From JAHEDT01 sp963825615 (lineage in GTDB: Bacteria > Desulfobacterota > Desulfuromonadia > Desulfuromonadales > BM103), in NCBI GenBank assembly GCA_963825615.1, contig CAWGTV010000003.1, positions 496,001-560,000 on the forward strand: a DNA stretch of 64,000 nt, written 5' to 3'. The notes beneath the pieces were generated by a model. That model did not search any database. It saw only the letters and a program-made list of their open reading frames with translations, and was not told the origin of the DNA. The translations under genes were made by a program, and so were the position numbers. Numbering within the stretch: the first letter of the stretch is position 1; each line of letters opens with the position of its first letter. Below, piece after piece: positions 44,951-57,961 of this stretch.

Positions 44951-45263
44951 GCGTTACTCCACTTTTGCAAAAAGCAACAAGGGGAAATGACAAGTTCTAT
45001 AATTATTTGCGAAAAAAATTCCATGATTTTTACAAGAACTATATTATATTTTCAAACCATTTCTTCTGAAGCATTTCAATATTCAATATATTTGTTTTTT
45101 ATTTTTATATTTAAGCCAATTTCCATTTTTATAGAAACAAAAAAACGGCCCATAAGCTTACTTACATTTTTTCCACTTGATTATACAGAAAAAACTTGTA
45201 TTACTATAGTTAGTTCACATAGATTTTTGAAAAATTATCGCAATAACAAATCAGGAGGAAACA
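44951..45263. other. AT-rich region upstream of mucR
   Basis: 313 bases much richer in A and T than the genes on both sides, with A- and T-tracts. No credible open frame beyond the leading segment. MucR/Ros proteins bind AT-rich DNA and repress their own genes, so this may be its operator; binding is inference. Confidence 0.5.
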
Positions 45264-45704
45264 ATGGCAACAATTCTTGAAATGGCAGCAGAGATCGTGG
45301 CAGCACATGCCTCGACAACCAACATGACTAAAGAGGAACTTGTTTCAGAACTTGTCGATGTCTACAATGCGCTCAACAGTCTCGAAAAAGGTGAAGTCAT
45401 TGCGGACACAGTTGAGGAAGAACAGGGTCCAGCCGTTTCCCGCAAAAAAGCTTTTGGCAAGGACAAGATCTTCTGCATGATTTGCGGTAAAGGCATGAAG
45501 ACCCTCTCTCGTCACCTCAAGACATCCCATGAGATGTCCGCTTCGGAATACCGCAAACAATTCGACATCCCCCGTTCGCAGTCACTGGCGTCAAAAAGTT
45601 ACTCGGAAACACGCCGGCAGATGGCAATCGATCGTGGCCTTGGAGAAAAACTTGCCAAAGCTCGTGCTGCTCGCGGCAAAGGCAGAAGCAAGAAGAACGT
45701 CTAA
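45264..45704 (+). CDS. MucR/Ros-family zinc-finger transcription regulator
   Basis: 146 residues. N-terminal oligomerisation helix (MATILEMAAEIVAAHASTTNM) and the Ros-type zinc finger CMICGKGMKTLSRHLKTSH (C-x2-C-x9-H-x4-H), followed by YRKQFDIPRSQSLASKSYSETRR and a basic tail. MucR is an H-NS-like xenogene silencer that binds AT-rich DNA. GGAGGAAAC lies just before ATG 45264. Terminated by a strong hairpin. Confidence 0.93.
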   Translation: MATILEMAAEIVAAHASTTNMTKEELVSELVDVYNALNSLEKGEVIADTVEEEQGPAVSRKKAFGKDKIFCMICGKGMKTLSRHLKTSHEMSASEYRKQFDIPRSQSLASKSYSETRRQMAIDRGLGEKLAKARAARGKGRSKKNV

Positions 45705-45707
45705 AGG

Positions 45708-46217
45708 TTAGCGCAACCTCTCAGCTGAGAACCTCCTGATTGACTCAGGAGGTTCTTTTATTCCCAAGCCACACTCCCGGCAGGCGTTGACATTTGACGG
45801 GGCTCGCACGCACCGCAACTGGAATGCGATTTGCCTTATGACCATGTCCGTGGCGTCCTGAATCTCGATGACGCCACTCACCAACGTCATCTTCCAGGAA
45901 CTTCTTGGCCGGCCAGGTCCGCCAGTCCGGGGAATTTACCGGCAGTTCAAGACGCGACATCAATTGCACACCACGAAACCAGAGAGAGTAGACAAAAGTC
46001 GCTTCGGCGGCGCCGGTGATCCTGGTGAAACAGTAAAGCTTGCCATTCTGGACTGGAAAACCTCGACTTCATCAACGGGTTCCCGGTCAACAACCGCAGT
46101 GGTTATGACAGCCTCAACAACTTCGACCGCCAGTGCATGACCGGCGCACAGCAACATCGACAGAAAGGCACTCGCAACCAGCAGATATCGAAATATGCAA
46201 TTTTCTCCTTTGCTCAA
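45708..46217 (-). CDS. DUF2914 domain protein (two frameshifts)
   Basis: Three minus frames combine into a DUF2914 protein: signal peptide (LLVASAFLSMLLCAGHALA), VVEAVITTAVVDREPVDEVEVF, then in another frame LYCFTRITGAAEATFVYSLW and VQLMSRLELPVNSPDWRTWPAKKFL, then in the third IEIQDATDMVIRQIAFQL. DUF2914 is a secreted or ribbon domain of unknown role. Breaks near 46045 and 45875. The C-terminus beyond about 45800 is uncertain; it runs into the mucR terminator. Confidence 0.65.
45729..45762 (+). terminator. Intrinsic terminator after mucR
   Basis: Ten-bp stem gaacctcctg / caggaggttc (45729-45738, 45746-45755), loop attgact, then TTTTATT. Confidence 0.88.
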
Positions 46218-46327
46218 ATTGCCGAATACGTTAAATTGCTCATCTGTTCAGCGCGAGAGGCTTTACCGCATAGGGCAATCAGAACCACTGTCAACACAAA
46301 ACCCCGCTAAAGAAACTTAACGAAACG

Positions 46328-47066
46328 ATGAAAAGCATTTTAGTCGCCGATAACCGCTCCGATCTGCTCGCAACGCTGGAGCCGATACTCAAGCACTGGG
46401 GGTATCGCGTTCTGTCTACCAGTAAAGCAGAGCAGGTCATGACCTTCCTGTCTGGAAAGCTCACCCTGCCTGTTGATTATTGGTGAGGAGCTTTTGGCTG
46501 CCCCGACTCTGTCTCTTGACCCGGACACGCAAGACAAGGTCAAATCAGGGGTCCTGCCTGTGATTGCCCTCAAACAGAATGGGGCAAGACCCTTCCAGGT
46601 AACACCCAGCGAGACACTCGATGTCCCTTTCGAGCTCTTCGAGCTTTTCTCCTTTATCCAGCGGAAAGTGGAAAACCATCCTCGGCACAACCTGCGTTTG
46701 CGCTTGAGGCTGCCCGGGATGTACAGCATTGACGACGATGCCTTCACCCTTGCAGAGGTTCTCAACCTCAGTATGTGCGGTCTCTTCTTCAAGTCTGCGG
46801 CGCGGGTCAAAAAAGGCGATCGCGTTACCGTGGTCTTCCCTTTACTCGGACACTGCAAAGAGATCGAAGTCAAATCAACGGTTCTGTATGTCATCGAGCC
46901 GGAAGCTGCAAACAATTACTTCCAGGGCTTCGGTGTCGGCTTTGATGATGTCCCGGAGAATCACAAGCAGCAGCTGCAGCTGTACATCAAGGAACATTTC
47001 CTCAAAGAGGTTTCAACCAGTCGTGATGGGGTCGGCGATTTTGCCGCGGAACAGCTCAAGAACTGA
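46328..47066 (+). CDS. Receiver-like plus PilZ domain protein (one frameshift)
   Basis: The first frame from ATG 46328 gives a receiver-like start (SILVADNRSDLLATLEPILKHWGYRVL); a second frame from about 46470 continues with LIIGEELLAAP and a PilZ domain: RHNLRLRLRLPG (R-x4-R-like) and NLSMCGLFF (NxSxxG). PilZ binds c-di-GMP. About 245 residues once joined. The receiver's Asp-bearing strand falls near the break, so its activity is not decided. Confidence 0.75.
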
Positions 47067-48257
47067 CCCTGTTTGCCAACCTAGCAGAGCCGCCAGACTT
47101 TCTCCCGCGGCAACTCCCGGCACACTGAAGTATGCCGCCAGGGTTGCCGCAACATCGGCAAATGACTGGCGGTCACCCAGAGCAACCCCCTTCTGCATCG
47201 ATTTCGACCAGATCAGCAACGGCACATACTCGCGGGAGTGATCCGTCCCGGCGGTTGTCGGGTCGCAACCGTGATCGGCGCTGACCACCAGAAGATCCTC
47301 AGGGTGCATGGCCTCGAATAGTCGCGGCAGCCATGCGTCAAACTCCTCGAGGGCCAGGCCGAAGCCGGCAGCATCGTTGCGGTGCCCGTAAACCATGTCG
47401 AAGTCGATCAAATTGGCCATCACCAGACCCACTCTCCAGGCCGGCAAGAGCAAGTCAGGATCTTGTCCATGCCATCGGCATTATCCTCCGTTGTCGTGCT
47501 GCGCGAAATCCCACGCCCGGCAAACAGGTCGGAGATCTTCCCCACGGCAGCGACAGTGTACCCCTGGGCAGTCAAACATTCGAGCAAGGTCGCTTGCGGT
47601 GGCGGCGTGGGGAAATCCTTGCGGCGCGGCGAGCGGCGGAAACCGTCGCTGCACGTTGCCGACGAATGGCCTGGCAATCACGCGGGCGATATCATAGCTG
47701 TCAACCAGCCGCCTGGCCCCACGACACAGCTGATAGAGCTCCGCCGGCGGTAAAACCTCTTCATGTGCGGCGACCTGAAAGACCGAGTCAACGCTGGTAT
47801 AAAGAATCGGTCGGCCGGTTCTGACATGCTCGTCTCCGTATTCATTGAGAATCGAGATGCCGCTCGCCGAAACATTGCCGAGTGGCCAGGCACCGGCGAT
47901 CTCGGCGAATTCAGCGACCAGTTTTTCCGGAAAGCCTTGCGGATATGTCGCAAAGGGCCGATCCAGGACCACGCCGGCGAGTTCCCAGTGACCAATGATA
48001 CTGTCCTTGCCGGCAGAACGCTCGGCAAGCCGAGCGTAAGCTCCCCGCGGGTTCTCAAGGGGTGGCACACCTTGGATGGCGGCCAGGTTGCCAAGCCCGA
48101 GTGCGCCGAGATTCGGCAAAGTCAGTCCGCCGCACGCTGTTGCCACATGGGGCAAGGTGGCGGCACCTTCATCACCATAACTTTTCGCATCAGGTGCAGC
48201 TTCAAGACCGACGCCATCAAGCACGATCCAGATGACGCGTCCTCTCTTCATCGTCAT
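47013..48257 (-). CDS. deoB: Phosphopentomutase (two frameshifts)
   Basis: The N-terminal frame has the alkaline-phosphatase-type metal site VIWIVLDGVGLEAAPDA; a second frame supplies KISDLFAGRGIS; and a third gives LIDFDMVYGHRND and SADHGCDPTTAGTDHSREYVPLL, the Asp/His metal ligands. Breaks near 47650 and 47455. It interconverts ribose-1- and ribose-5-phosphate. ATG 48257 overlaps the deoC stop (ATGA), so deoC-deoB are coupled in nucleoside breakdown. Confidence 0.92.
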
Positions 48258-48922
48258 GACAAACCACAGCTTTCGCGCCATTGCCGCACAATGTCAACAC
48301 CGGCGCTGGTGCCGATGCGGCTGGCGCCGGCCTCCAGCATGGCCAGACAGGTCGGCCAGTCACGTACGCCTCCTGCCGCCTTAACCTTGACCCTGGCTGA
48401 CACTGTCTCTGCCAGCAGGCGGACGTCTTCGACAGTCGCGCCCGATGCAGAGAAACCGGTTGAGGTCTTGACGTAGTCAGCACCGCTTATCGCAACCAGT
48501 TCTGCCAGCCGACGTTTCAAGGCGTCATCAAACAGGCAGCACTCGATGATCACCTTGACCACAGCGGTCTCCGCAGCGGCAACGACCCGGCGGATATCTT
48601 CGAGAACAGCAGTGAAATCTAAAGCTCGGGCCGCACCTATGGAGATCACCATATCGACCTCGCCAGCACCCGACTCTATCACTTGGCGGGTTTCAAAAAC
48701 CTTGGTTGCGGTCGTGTTGCTCCCCAGAGGAAAACCGACCACCGTGCCCACCGCAACGTCAGACCCGTAAAGAAGCCGGGCTGCTTGGGCAACGTGGCAT
48801 GGAGCTACGCATACCGAGGCAAAGCCGTGTTCGACGGCCTCTTCGCAGAGTCCTGCGACATCGGTTTCCGTTGCATCAGCCTTCAACAGGGTATGGTCGA
48901 TAAATTTTGCCGGAGAATCCAT
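48254..48922 (-). CDS. deoC: Deoxyribose-phosphate aldolase
   Basis: 222 residues. IDHTLLKADATETDV, TVVGFPLGSNTT (GFP motif), VVKVIIECCLFDD (K of the Schiff-base region) and DYVKTSTGFS (catalytic Lys in VKTSTG). Splits 2-deoxyribose-5-phosphate into acetaldehyde and glyceraldehyde-3-phosphate. Overlaps deoB by 4 bases. Confidence 0.95.
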   Translation of the reverse strand: MDSPAKFIDHTLLKADATETDVAGLCEEAVEHGFASVCVAPCHVAQAARLLYGSDVAVGTVVGFPLGSNTTATKVFETRQVIESGAGEVDMVISIGAARALDFTAVLEDIRRVVAAAETAVVKVIIECCLFDDALKRRLAELVAISGADYVKTSTGFSASGATVEDVRLLAETVSARVKVKAAGGVRDWPTCLAMLEAGASRIGTSAGVDIVRQWRESCGLS

Positions 48923-48968
48923 ATTGACCGCTTTGCAGGTTGCTTTCGGTTCTGCGTACTTTTACCGC

Positions 48969-50170
48969 TTAGGTGCGATACGCCGCGTTGATTCGCACGT
49001 AGTCATAGGAGAGATCGGAGGTGTAGTAATAGGCGCTGACCCTCTCCCAGGGCAAGGTCGATTGTCACAGTGAACTCAGGATTCTTGAAAATTTCACTGG
49101 CTTTTGCTTCCTGTTCAGGACCAAGGCCAAGCCCCTTGCGCCACCATCGGGACATCGTCGAAAAGCATGCTCACCAGGTCGGGGTCGACTTCGGCCCCGG
49201 AATAACCGACCGCAGCGATAATTCTGCCCCAGTTGGCGTCTTCGCCAAAAAAAGCAGTTTTGACAAGTTGCGACGTTGCGACACTACGTGCAGCGACCAG
49301 CGCCTCCTCATCGCTTCTCGCCCCATTGACCTGGATACGTACCAGCTTGGTCGCCCCCTCTCCGTCGCGGGCAATCATCTTCGCAAGGTCGAGCAGGATT
49401 TCATGCAATGCGCCATTGAACAACGCCAACTCAGGAGAGCCCTCGGTGATCTCCTGGTTTTCCGCCTCTCCGCTGGCCAGCAACAAGGCCATATCGTTGG
49501 TCGAAGTGTCACGGTCAACAGTGATCCGGTTAAAGGATCCATTCACAGCCTGCCGCAAAGACCGCTCGAGCAAATCGTCAGCAAGCACTGCATCAGTAAC
49601 GACAAAGGCCAGCATGGTTGCCATATCAGGGTGGATCATTCCGGCGCCCTTGGCCAAGCCGAGGAGGCGCACTTCCTGCCCGCCGACCTCGATACTCCGA
49701 CTGCTCATTTTCGGGAACGCGTCGGTTGTCATTATGGCCCTGGCAACACCTTCGAACTGGTCGCGGCTCAACATTCGGCAGAGGTTCGGGATGTACTCCT
49801 CGAAACAGTGCATTGGCAGCGGGGCCCCGATGACGCCGGTCGAGGACACCGCAACCATCTGCGGTGCGATATCAAGACATTCGGCAACCAGGTCGCCGCA
49901 ACGGCGGGCGTTGTGCAGACCCTGGTCACCAGTACAGGCATTGGCGTTGCCGCTGTTGACCAAGATCGCCTGGCAAAGCCCCTGGCGCACCCGGGACTCG
50001 GTTAGCTTGACCGGCGCCGCAACCACTTTGTTGGTGGTAAAAACTCCGGCACAATCCGCCGGTTTGTCAGCGCAGATCAGAGCCAGGTCAAGTTTTCCGG
50101 ACTTCTTGATGCCGGCACTACACGCGGCCGCCTTAAATCCCTTCGGTACAACGTGAACTGATTCAGCCAT
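48969..50170 (-). CDS. argJ: Bifunctional ornithine acetyltransferase/N-acetylglutamate synthase (two frameshifts)
   Basis: ATG 50170 has GGAG seven bases before it. VHVVPKGFKAAACSAGIK is the family start and GLAKGAGMIHPDMATMLAF contains the autocleavage site (KG...ATML, nucleophile Thr). Near the C-terminus two breaks (about 49130 and about 49045) separate GLGLGPEQEAKASEIF and YYTSDLSYDYVRINAAYRT from the main frame. It makes N-acetylglutamate and ornithine in the cyclic arginine route. The upstream sensor-kinase frame runs in without a stop. Confidence 0.92.
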
Positions 50171-50183
50171 TGGTCTGCTCCAT

Positions 50184-51862
50184 TTATAGTGCCTGGTCGG
50201 CAGGAGGAGACCGATCGTTGTCCCCTCCTCTTCGACAGGCTCGAGAAAAATATCACCGTTCATCTGCCGCAGAAGCGCCCGGCACGTTGCCAGGCCGATA
50301 CCGACGCCGCGGGGTTTACCATCAGTCAGGTCGCCAAGCTGGGAGTCCTCCTGAAAAATATCCTCAGCGTGTTCTCTCGACACCGTTTGCCCCTGATTGG
50401 CAATCTGCAGATAAACAGCAGGCTGCCCGTGCAGCATCAGATTAGCAGCGCGGGTTGACAGGCGACCGCCCTGTCGGTTGAACTTGACGGCGTTATCAAC
50501 AAGCGCGTCAAACAGCAAGTCCAGTTTATCCTGATCTCCCGAGACTGTCATCAACTCATCGGGAAGATCAACCTGAAGATTCAGTTCCATTTTGACGATA
50601 TCTGCCTCATGTTCACGCAGTAACGTGCAACTGAATCCTTGAGGGCAAGGCCCTGCCAATGCCAGCTTTCACTCCCTGAATCAATGGAGAAAAGGCGCAG
50701 CATACCGGTCAGAAGATGTTCGAGTTGTTTCCCCTCGGTGTAGATTCCGTTGATGTATTCGCGCATTCTGGCGAGGTCTATTTGGTCGAAAAAATTCAGC
50801 AGCAGGTCGGCAAAGCCGAGCACGAAGGTCAATGGCGTCTTCAACTCATGGGACAGATTGCAGACAAAGCGGGTGCGCTGTTGGTGAAGCTTGACCAGAT
50901 CCGCATGTGCGCGCTCGGCTTCCAGGTTCTTTGCGTGCAAGTTGCCGACCAGCTTCATGTTCTCAATAGCCAGGGCCGTCTGCTGAGCAATCATCAGCAA
51001 GAGGTCCTGGTCGATTCCGGTCAAAGCTTCACCGTTGCGCTTATTGTTGACGTTCAGCACCCCCATGATGCGCTGCTGGTAGCGGATCGGCACCGACAGG
51101 AGTGAACCGGTCCGGTAGCGGGCGACGCCACCCCGTGTCGGGAACCGCCCATCGCTCGACAGATCGTCAATCAATACCGGTTCGCCATGTTCCATGACGT
51201 AACCGGAGACGCCTTCGCCGGGAGTGATTGTGGTTTTATCAGGCAAGCCACAAGCGGCGCGAATCTTCAGTCTGCCCACGTCATCGACCAGCATCAGGGA
51301 GACGATATCCACGGCAAGAGCAGACTGGATCAGTTCGACAATTCGCTCCAGCCGTTTCTGTAGTTCTTCAACACTGGACGCAGTCTCAGCCGACAGCCTT
51401 GAGCAGAACCAGGTCATCCAGAGAGCGCTTGGCCATCTGCTGGGTGCGCGCATGCTGTGCATCTAGAGTCTCAATCTTTGACAAGCGCTTCCTGGTCTCC
51501 AGGAGCTCTTCCTGTTGGAGGGGGTGAATCAGGATGTCATCGACACCGTTGCGAAACGCGGTGAGAGACAAGTTGAAGTCCTGCACGGGCAAGACAGCGA
51601 CCAGTGGCAGATGGGGATGAACGCGGCGGATCTGTTGCAGGACGTCAAGCCCCGGGCTGTCCTCCTCGGTAAGGTCACAGAAAACCATCTGCACCTTTTC
51701 CCGGGAAATCTGGTCTGCGACGCCCTGTCCCTGAGCAATATCCCTGACAACAATCCCGGCTTCAGACCAGGGAGTACGAGCAACGGCAAGGCTGGCCGGC
51801 CTCGCTTCCAGAAGAAGCAGCCTGAAACAGGTCGCCTCATCATGACCTGTAGCCATACGCAC
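50184..51862 (-). CDS. Hybrid sensor kinase: receiver, GAF, HisKA, HATPase (frameshifted)
   Basis: Three frames. First: receiver-like domain (QMVFCDLTEEDSPGLDVLQQI, phospho-Asp). Second, after a break near 51392: GAF (VSLMLVDDVGRLKIRAACGLP) and HisKA with FVCNLSHELKTPLTF. Third, after a break near 50635: HATPase (LFDALVDNAVKFN, GVGIGLATCRALLRQM). In the third frame no stop occurs before argJ; a TAA at 50184-50186 in a neighbouring frame is probably the natural end. It senses an unknown signal via GAF. Confidence 0.82.
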
Positions 51863-51885
51863 CCTCCCGATGGTTTAATTCAGGG

Positions 51886-54587
<2,702 letters not shown>

Positions 54588-54748
54588 ACCGGCAATCTAG
54601 CCGGTGAACATTATTTTAATCATCCGACCATCGGTTCAGTCAGAATTGCGGATTTTAGCACAGCAGTGAGAACTCTCACAAGGTTAAAGGGTCGCGGCAG
54701 AAACGTCTAAAAAGGAGTCTGTTCCTTCTTTTCACAGATAAAACAAAC

Positions 54749-54788
54749 AAGCGTCAAGTCCCCGGAGGTTTCCGGGGCCTTGACGCTT
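54749..54788 (-). terminator. Terminator of the 54830 gene
   Basis: 17-bp arms built on aagcgtcaag and cttgacgctt with an inner ccccgg/ccgggg; read on the minus strand it is followed by a T-rich tail. Confidence 0.85.
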
Positions 54789-54829
54789 ACATTTTCTACT
54801 CCGGCAGTGACGCCGGAAGCTATTTGTAA

Positions 54830-55315
54830 CTAATTCCAGCGCCCCTTCTGGTAGCTGAAGATATGCCTGTTGGGAATGACTTCCACTACAGCGAAGGAGC
54901 TATGTTTGAATTGGTCCGGTGATTTGGCTACAGATTCAAAAACCTGCTCCGTGTAGGAAAGGATCCCCACAAAAGGAATCGACTTGGATTGCGACCGACG
55001 CACGATGACACCCAGCGATGTGTCGTCAATCTGATGGTAACGGGCACGATATGTGCCGTCTGGCTGCTTGGTGATTTCCATGCGCGAGCGGGAGAACATG
55101 TGATTACGGTTCAGCTGCTCAACCTTGGTCTTGGCGAAGCCTTGAAAATCAGCATTTTTACTGGCCAGGTCTTTATCTTTGAAGACATTTTCCTGAACAG
55201 CGGGCGGGTTGACCTTTGCATAGCTGACCTGATCCAACACGTCACCAGCCATAACCGGCATCGTCAGGGAAAAGAACAGGGCCGCAAACAATGTACTTCT
55301 TAAAACGATATTCAT
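54830..55315 (-). CDS. Secreted hypothetical protein
   Basis: 161 residues. Signal peptide (STLFAALFFSLTMPVMAGD), then a soluble domain with DFQGFAKTKVEQLNRNHMFSRS and YRARYHQIDD strands and no Cys. Probably a small periplasmic or outer-membrane-associated beta protein; I do not recognise a family. AGGAGGT lies about 7 bases before ATG 55315. Confidence 0.6.
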   Translation of the reverse strand: MNIVLRSTLFAALFFSLTMPVMAGDVLDQVSYAKVNPPAVQENVFKDKDLASKNADFQGFAKTKVEQLNRNHMFSRSRMEITKQPDGTYRARYHQIDDTSLGVIVRRSQSKSIPFVGILSYTEQVFESVAKSPDQFKHSSFAVVEVIPNRHIFSYQKGRWN

Positions 55316-55551
55316 GGGGCACCTCCTGCAGAACAATATGATTGATCAATTATATGAGCAATGATCATACCAGTCTGCAGCCAGATGAGATTAACCGCTT
55401 GATATCACAGCAAAGAAGGCCCTTAACAAGTCAACTTTCAGAGCCGAGGCAGCCACTGTCAAGGCCGTCAAAAGACAATTTATGTCATCTGCAACCGTTA
55501 AATCAAACGATTTTTGCAAGAGTATACCGTGTCCTAAGGTCATTACAGTAT

Positions 55552-55586
55552 AAAAAAACCCGGCCAGGTGTTAGCACCTGGCCGGG
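55552..55586 (-). terminator. Terminator of the OmpA-family gene
   Basis: Twelve-bp stem cccggccaggtg / cacctggccggg with loop ttag, followed on the minus strand by T7. Confidence 0.9.
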
Positions 55587-55621
55587 GACAAGAGACCTTT
55601 TTACATGTTCAGACTGACAAA

Positions 55622-56689
55622 TTACTTGGATTGAAGCTCGACACGGCGGTTGAGCTTGCGACCTTCCTTGGTGGTGTTGTCATACTTCGGCTGGGTCTCG
55701 CCGTAGCCTACGGCCTCCAGTCGAGCGGCCGCGACACCGTTGCTGACCAACCAGTTTTTCACCGAAGCCGCACGCCGTTCGGAGAGACCCTGATTGTAAA
55801 CTTCGGGACCGGTTGCGTCGGTATGCCCGGACACCACGAAGTTAACGGCAGCATCTTCTTGCAGAATCATCTTGGCCTGCTCAAGAACGGGAATCATCTC
55901 ATCAGTGATCGCCGACTTGTCAAAGCCGAACAGCAGGTTGAAAGTGATGATCTCCTTCTTCGCGACCGGAACCGGAACAGGAACAGGGACAGGAACAGGC
56001 GCGGCAACCGGTTTCGGTGCGGGTTGGACTTCATCGTAAAGGACATCCTTGGCGAATTTGGCCATCCCGGCGTCGGTTTCAATCGTTTTGGCGTCGGCGA
56101 CTACACTGCACCCATTGAGTGCGCGAATCCCGTCTACGATCTGCTGCCCTTTGGGCGTGTCAGCATAGCTGACGACATGGATGCAGAGGTTAGAACCATA
56201 TTTGCCATAAAGGGCTTGTGCCGAAGCAACAGCGTCGGCGCCTTCATTCGACGCGCCGTCAGTAAAGAGGATCAGCGCCGTTTTACCCGAAAGCGTGCCA
56301 ATAACTGGATCCACACTCACCAGACCATCACCCAGGTTCGTCATATGGTTGAAAGGGGGGACAATCCCGGCGGCAGCTGAACCTACAGCACCTTTCGAGT
56401 AGGCCGCCGGAGCACTGACTGTTTTAAAGGGAGCGACAGTGGCAACCCCGCTGGTGTAACCAAGGTTGGGTACCACCTGGTCAAGAGCGGCGACGGACGT
56501 AACCGCACGGTCGAGCTTCTGGTGACCTGCCATCACTTTGGCCTGAGCCATCGAACCTGACTGATCAAGCACGACAACGAAGTTATCGACCTTTTTAACC
56601 ATCTCCGCTGAAGCTGCGAGAGGAAGGGCCAAGCCCAATGCAAGAACAAGTGACATGACGACTAACAACGGCCTGCAAACCTTTTTCAT
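55622..56689 (-). CDS. VWA plus OmpA-domain envelope protein
   Basis: 355 residues. Signal peptide, then a von Willebrand A domain (MIDAS motif VLDQSGSM), a Pro/Val dipeptide linker (PVPVPVPVPV) encoded by a run of near-identical units, and a C-terminal OmpA peptidoglycan-binding domain (LLFGFDKSAITDEM, VSGHTDATG, LSERRAASVKNWL). The OmpA part would anchor it to peptidoglycan; the VWA part may bind a partner. Strong terminator after the stop. Confidence 0.88.
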   Translation of the reverse strand: MKKVCRPLLVVMSLVLALGLALPLAASAEMVKKVDNFVVVLDQSGSMAQAKVMAGHQKLDRAVTSVAALDQVVPNLGYTSGVATVAPFKTVSAPAAYSKGAVGSAAAGIVPPFNHMTNLGDGLVSVDPVIGTLSGKTALILFTDGASNEGADAVASAQALYGKYGSNLCIHVVSYADTPKGQQIVDGIRALNGCSVVADAKTIETDAGMAKFAKDVLYDEVQPAPKPVAAPVPVPVPVPVPVAKKEIITFNLLFGFDKSAITDEMIPVLEQAKMILQEDAAVNFVVSGHTDATGPEVYNQGLSERRAASVKNWLVSNGVAAARLEAVGYGETQPKYDNTTKEGRKLNRRVELQSK

Positions 56690-56902
56690 TATTTTTCTCC
56701 TTTATATTTTTTGTCATCGTTACTATTAAGATCCAGAACGGATCATTAATTAAAGTTTCACAAAAGAAAGATTAACGAATATTTTCTATTAGTCAACTAG
56801 CTAAACATACTTAAATTTACAGAATTCAAATATTTTTCCCATCGACGAATGACAAGTTTCTTATCATGGTTTCATGGGTTGTCAAGAGGCCCGAGCAGAA
56901 AC

Positions 56903-56928
56903 AAAAAAAACCCGGTTAAAACCGGGTT
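56903..56928 (-). terminator. Terminator of the M23 peptidase gene
   Basis: Stem aacccggt/accgggtt with a small loop, followed on the minus strand by T8. Confidence 0.85.
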
Positions 56929-56953
56929 CAGATGCAAGGGATATAATCGGAGG

Positions 56954-57826
56954 TTAAAGATATTTACGAGGGTTGACGGGCACACCGTTGAGACGGATCT
57001 CATAGTGCACATGTGAACCCGTCGAACGGCCGGTATTACCGACCGCGGCGATCAGGTCACCACGTCTGACCCGCTGGCCGACCTTGACGTTATATTTGGA
57101 GTTATGCCCGTAAACAGTGCGGTAACCATAACCATGATCGATCGTGACCACCTTGCCATAGCCGGGTTCCGTTCTGACGCTGCTGACGATGCCGTCAGCA
57201 GTGGCGTACACGGGAGTGCCGGTGCGTGCAGCGACATCAAGACCTTCGTGCATTTTGCGCTTGCCGGTAAAGGGATCCCTGCGCAGACCGAAACTTGACG
57301 TCAACCAGCCTTTAACAGGCCAGCCCGAAGGCTTGGCAGCAAGTAAAGAGCGCTGGTCGTTAAGAATCCCCTGAATCTCCTCCTGGCTTTCACGGCGCAG
57401 GTCGATCTGTCGACGGACTTCATCAATGCGCTGCTGGATATCGTTGAACTCACTGCCCAGAGGATCCCCCTTGGACGGCCCACCGATTCCCGCCATGCTG
57501 TCGCTCTTCGGCGCTGACAGCTTTGCCATGACACGCACCTTGGCATCATTCTGCGCCACAACCACCAATTCCTGACGCAAATCTTCGAGTTTCACCGCCA
57601 GACGGTGCAACTCCTCGCGCTGTGACAGGTTTTCAACCTGCAGGCGCTGCAGTTCGTTGCGATCAAGATTGGTCAATACGTAATCGATGATCAAGCCGGT
57701 CAGGCCCAGGGCCAAAAACACAGAGACGGCAAGAGTCCACTTGAGAACCGCGCTGCGCAAGGCAAACCGCCGCACCTGATGCGAACCCTCCGGTATGATC
57801 AGTATTGTAAAACGCTTTGCCGGCAA
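56954..57826 (-). CDS. M23-family peptidase (probable TTG start)
   Basis: 290 residues. One N-terminal membrane segment (about 28-50), a coiled coil (QRLQVENLSQREELHRLAVKL), and a C-terminal LytM/M23 domain: GLRRDPFTGKRKMHEGLDVA (H-x3-D), GYGKVVTIDHGYGYRT and GSHVHYEIRLNG (HxH). It cleaves peptidoglycan crosslinks or regulates amidases. The start is TTG 57826 with GGGAGG eight bases upstream; no ATG is near. Confidence 0.9.
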   Translation of the reverse strand: MPAKRFTILIIPEGSHQVRRFALRSAVLKWTLAVSVFLALGLTGLIIDYVLTNLDRNELQRLQVENLSQREELHRLAVKLEDLRQELVVVAQNDAKVRVMAKLSAPKSDSMAGIGGPSKGDPLGSEFNDIQQRIDEVRRQIDLRRESQEEIQGILNDQRSLLAAKPSGWPVKGWLTSSFGLRRDPFTGKRKMHEGLDVAARTGTPVYATADGIVSSVRTEPGYGKVVTIDHGYGYRTVYGHNSKYNVKVGQRVRRGDLIAAVGNTGRSTGSHVHYEIRLNGVPVNPRKYL

Positions 57827-57961
57827 AGTTGAAACCTCCCAAGAAACCCTAAACCTGCTGGATTTCGTCGCTCATTAATAAAGTATTGGCAGGCACACTG
57901 TCAAGTCTAAATGCTCAGATCGACAGCGGTTCCAGCCATGCCACCAACGGGCCATGCACCC

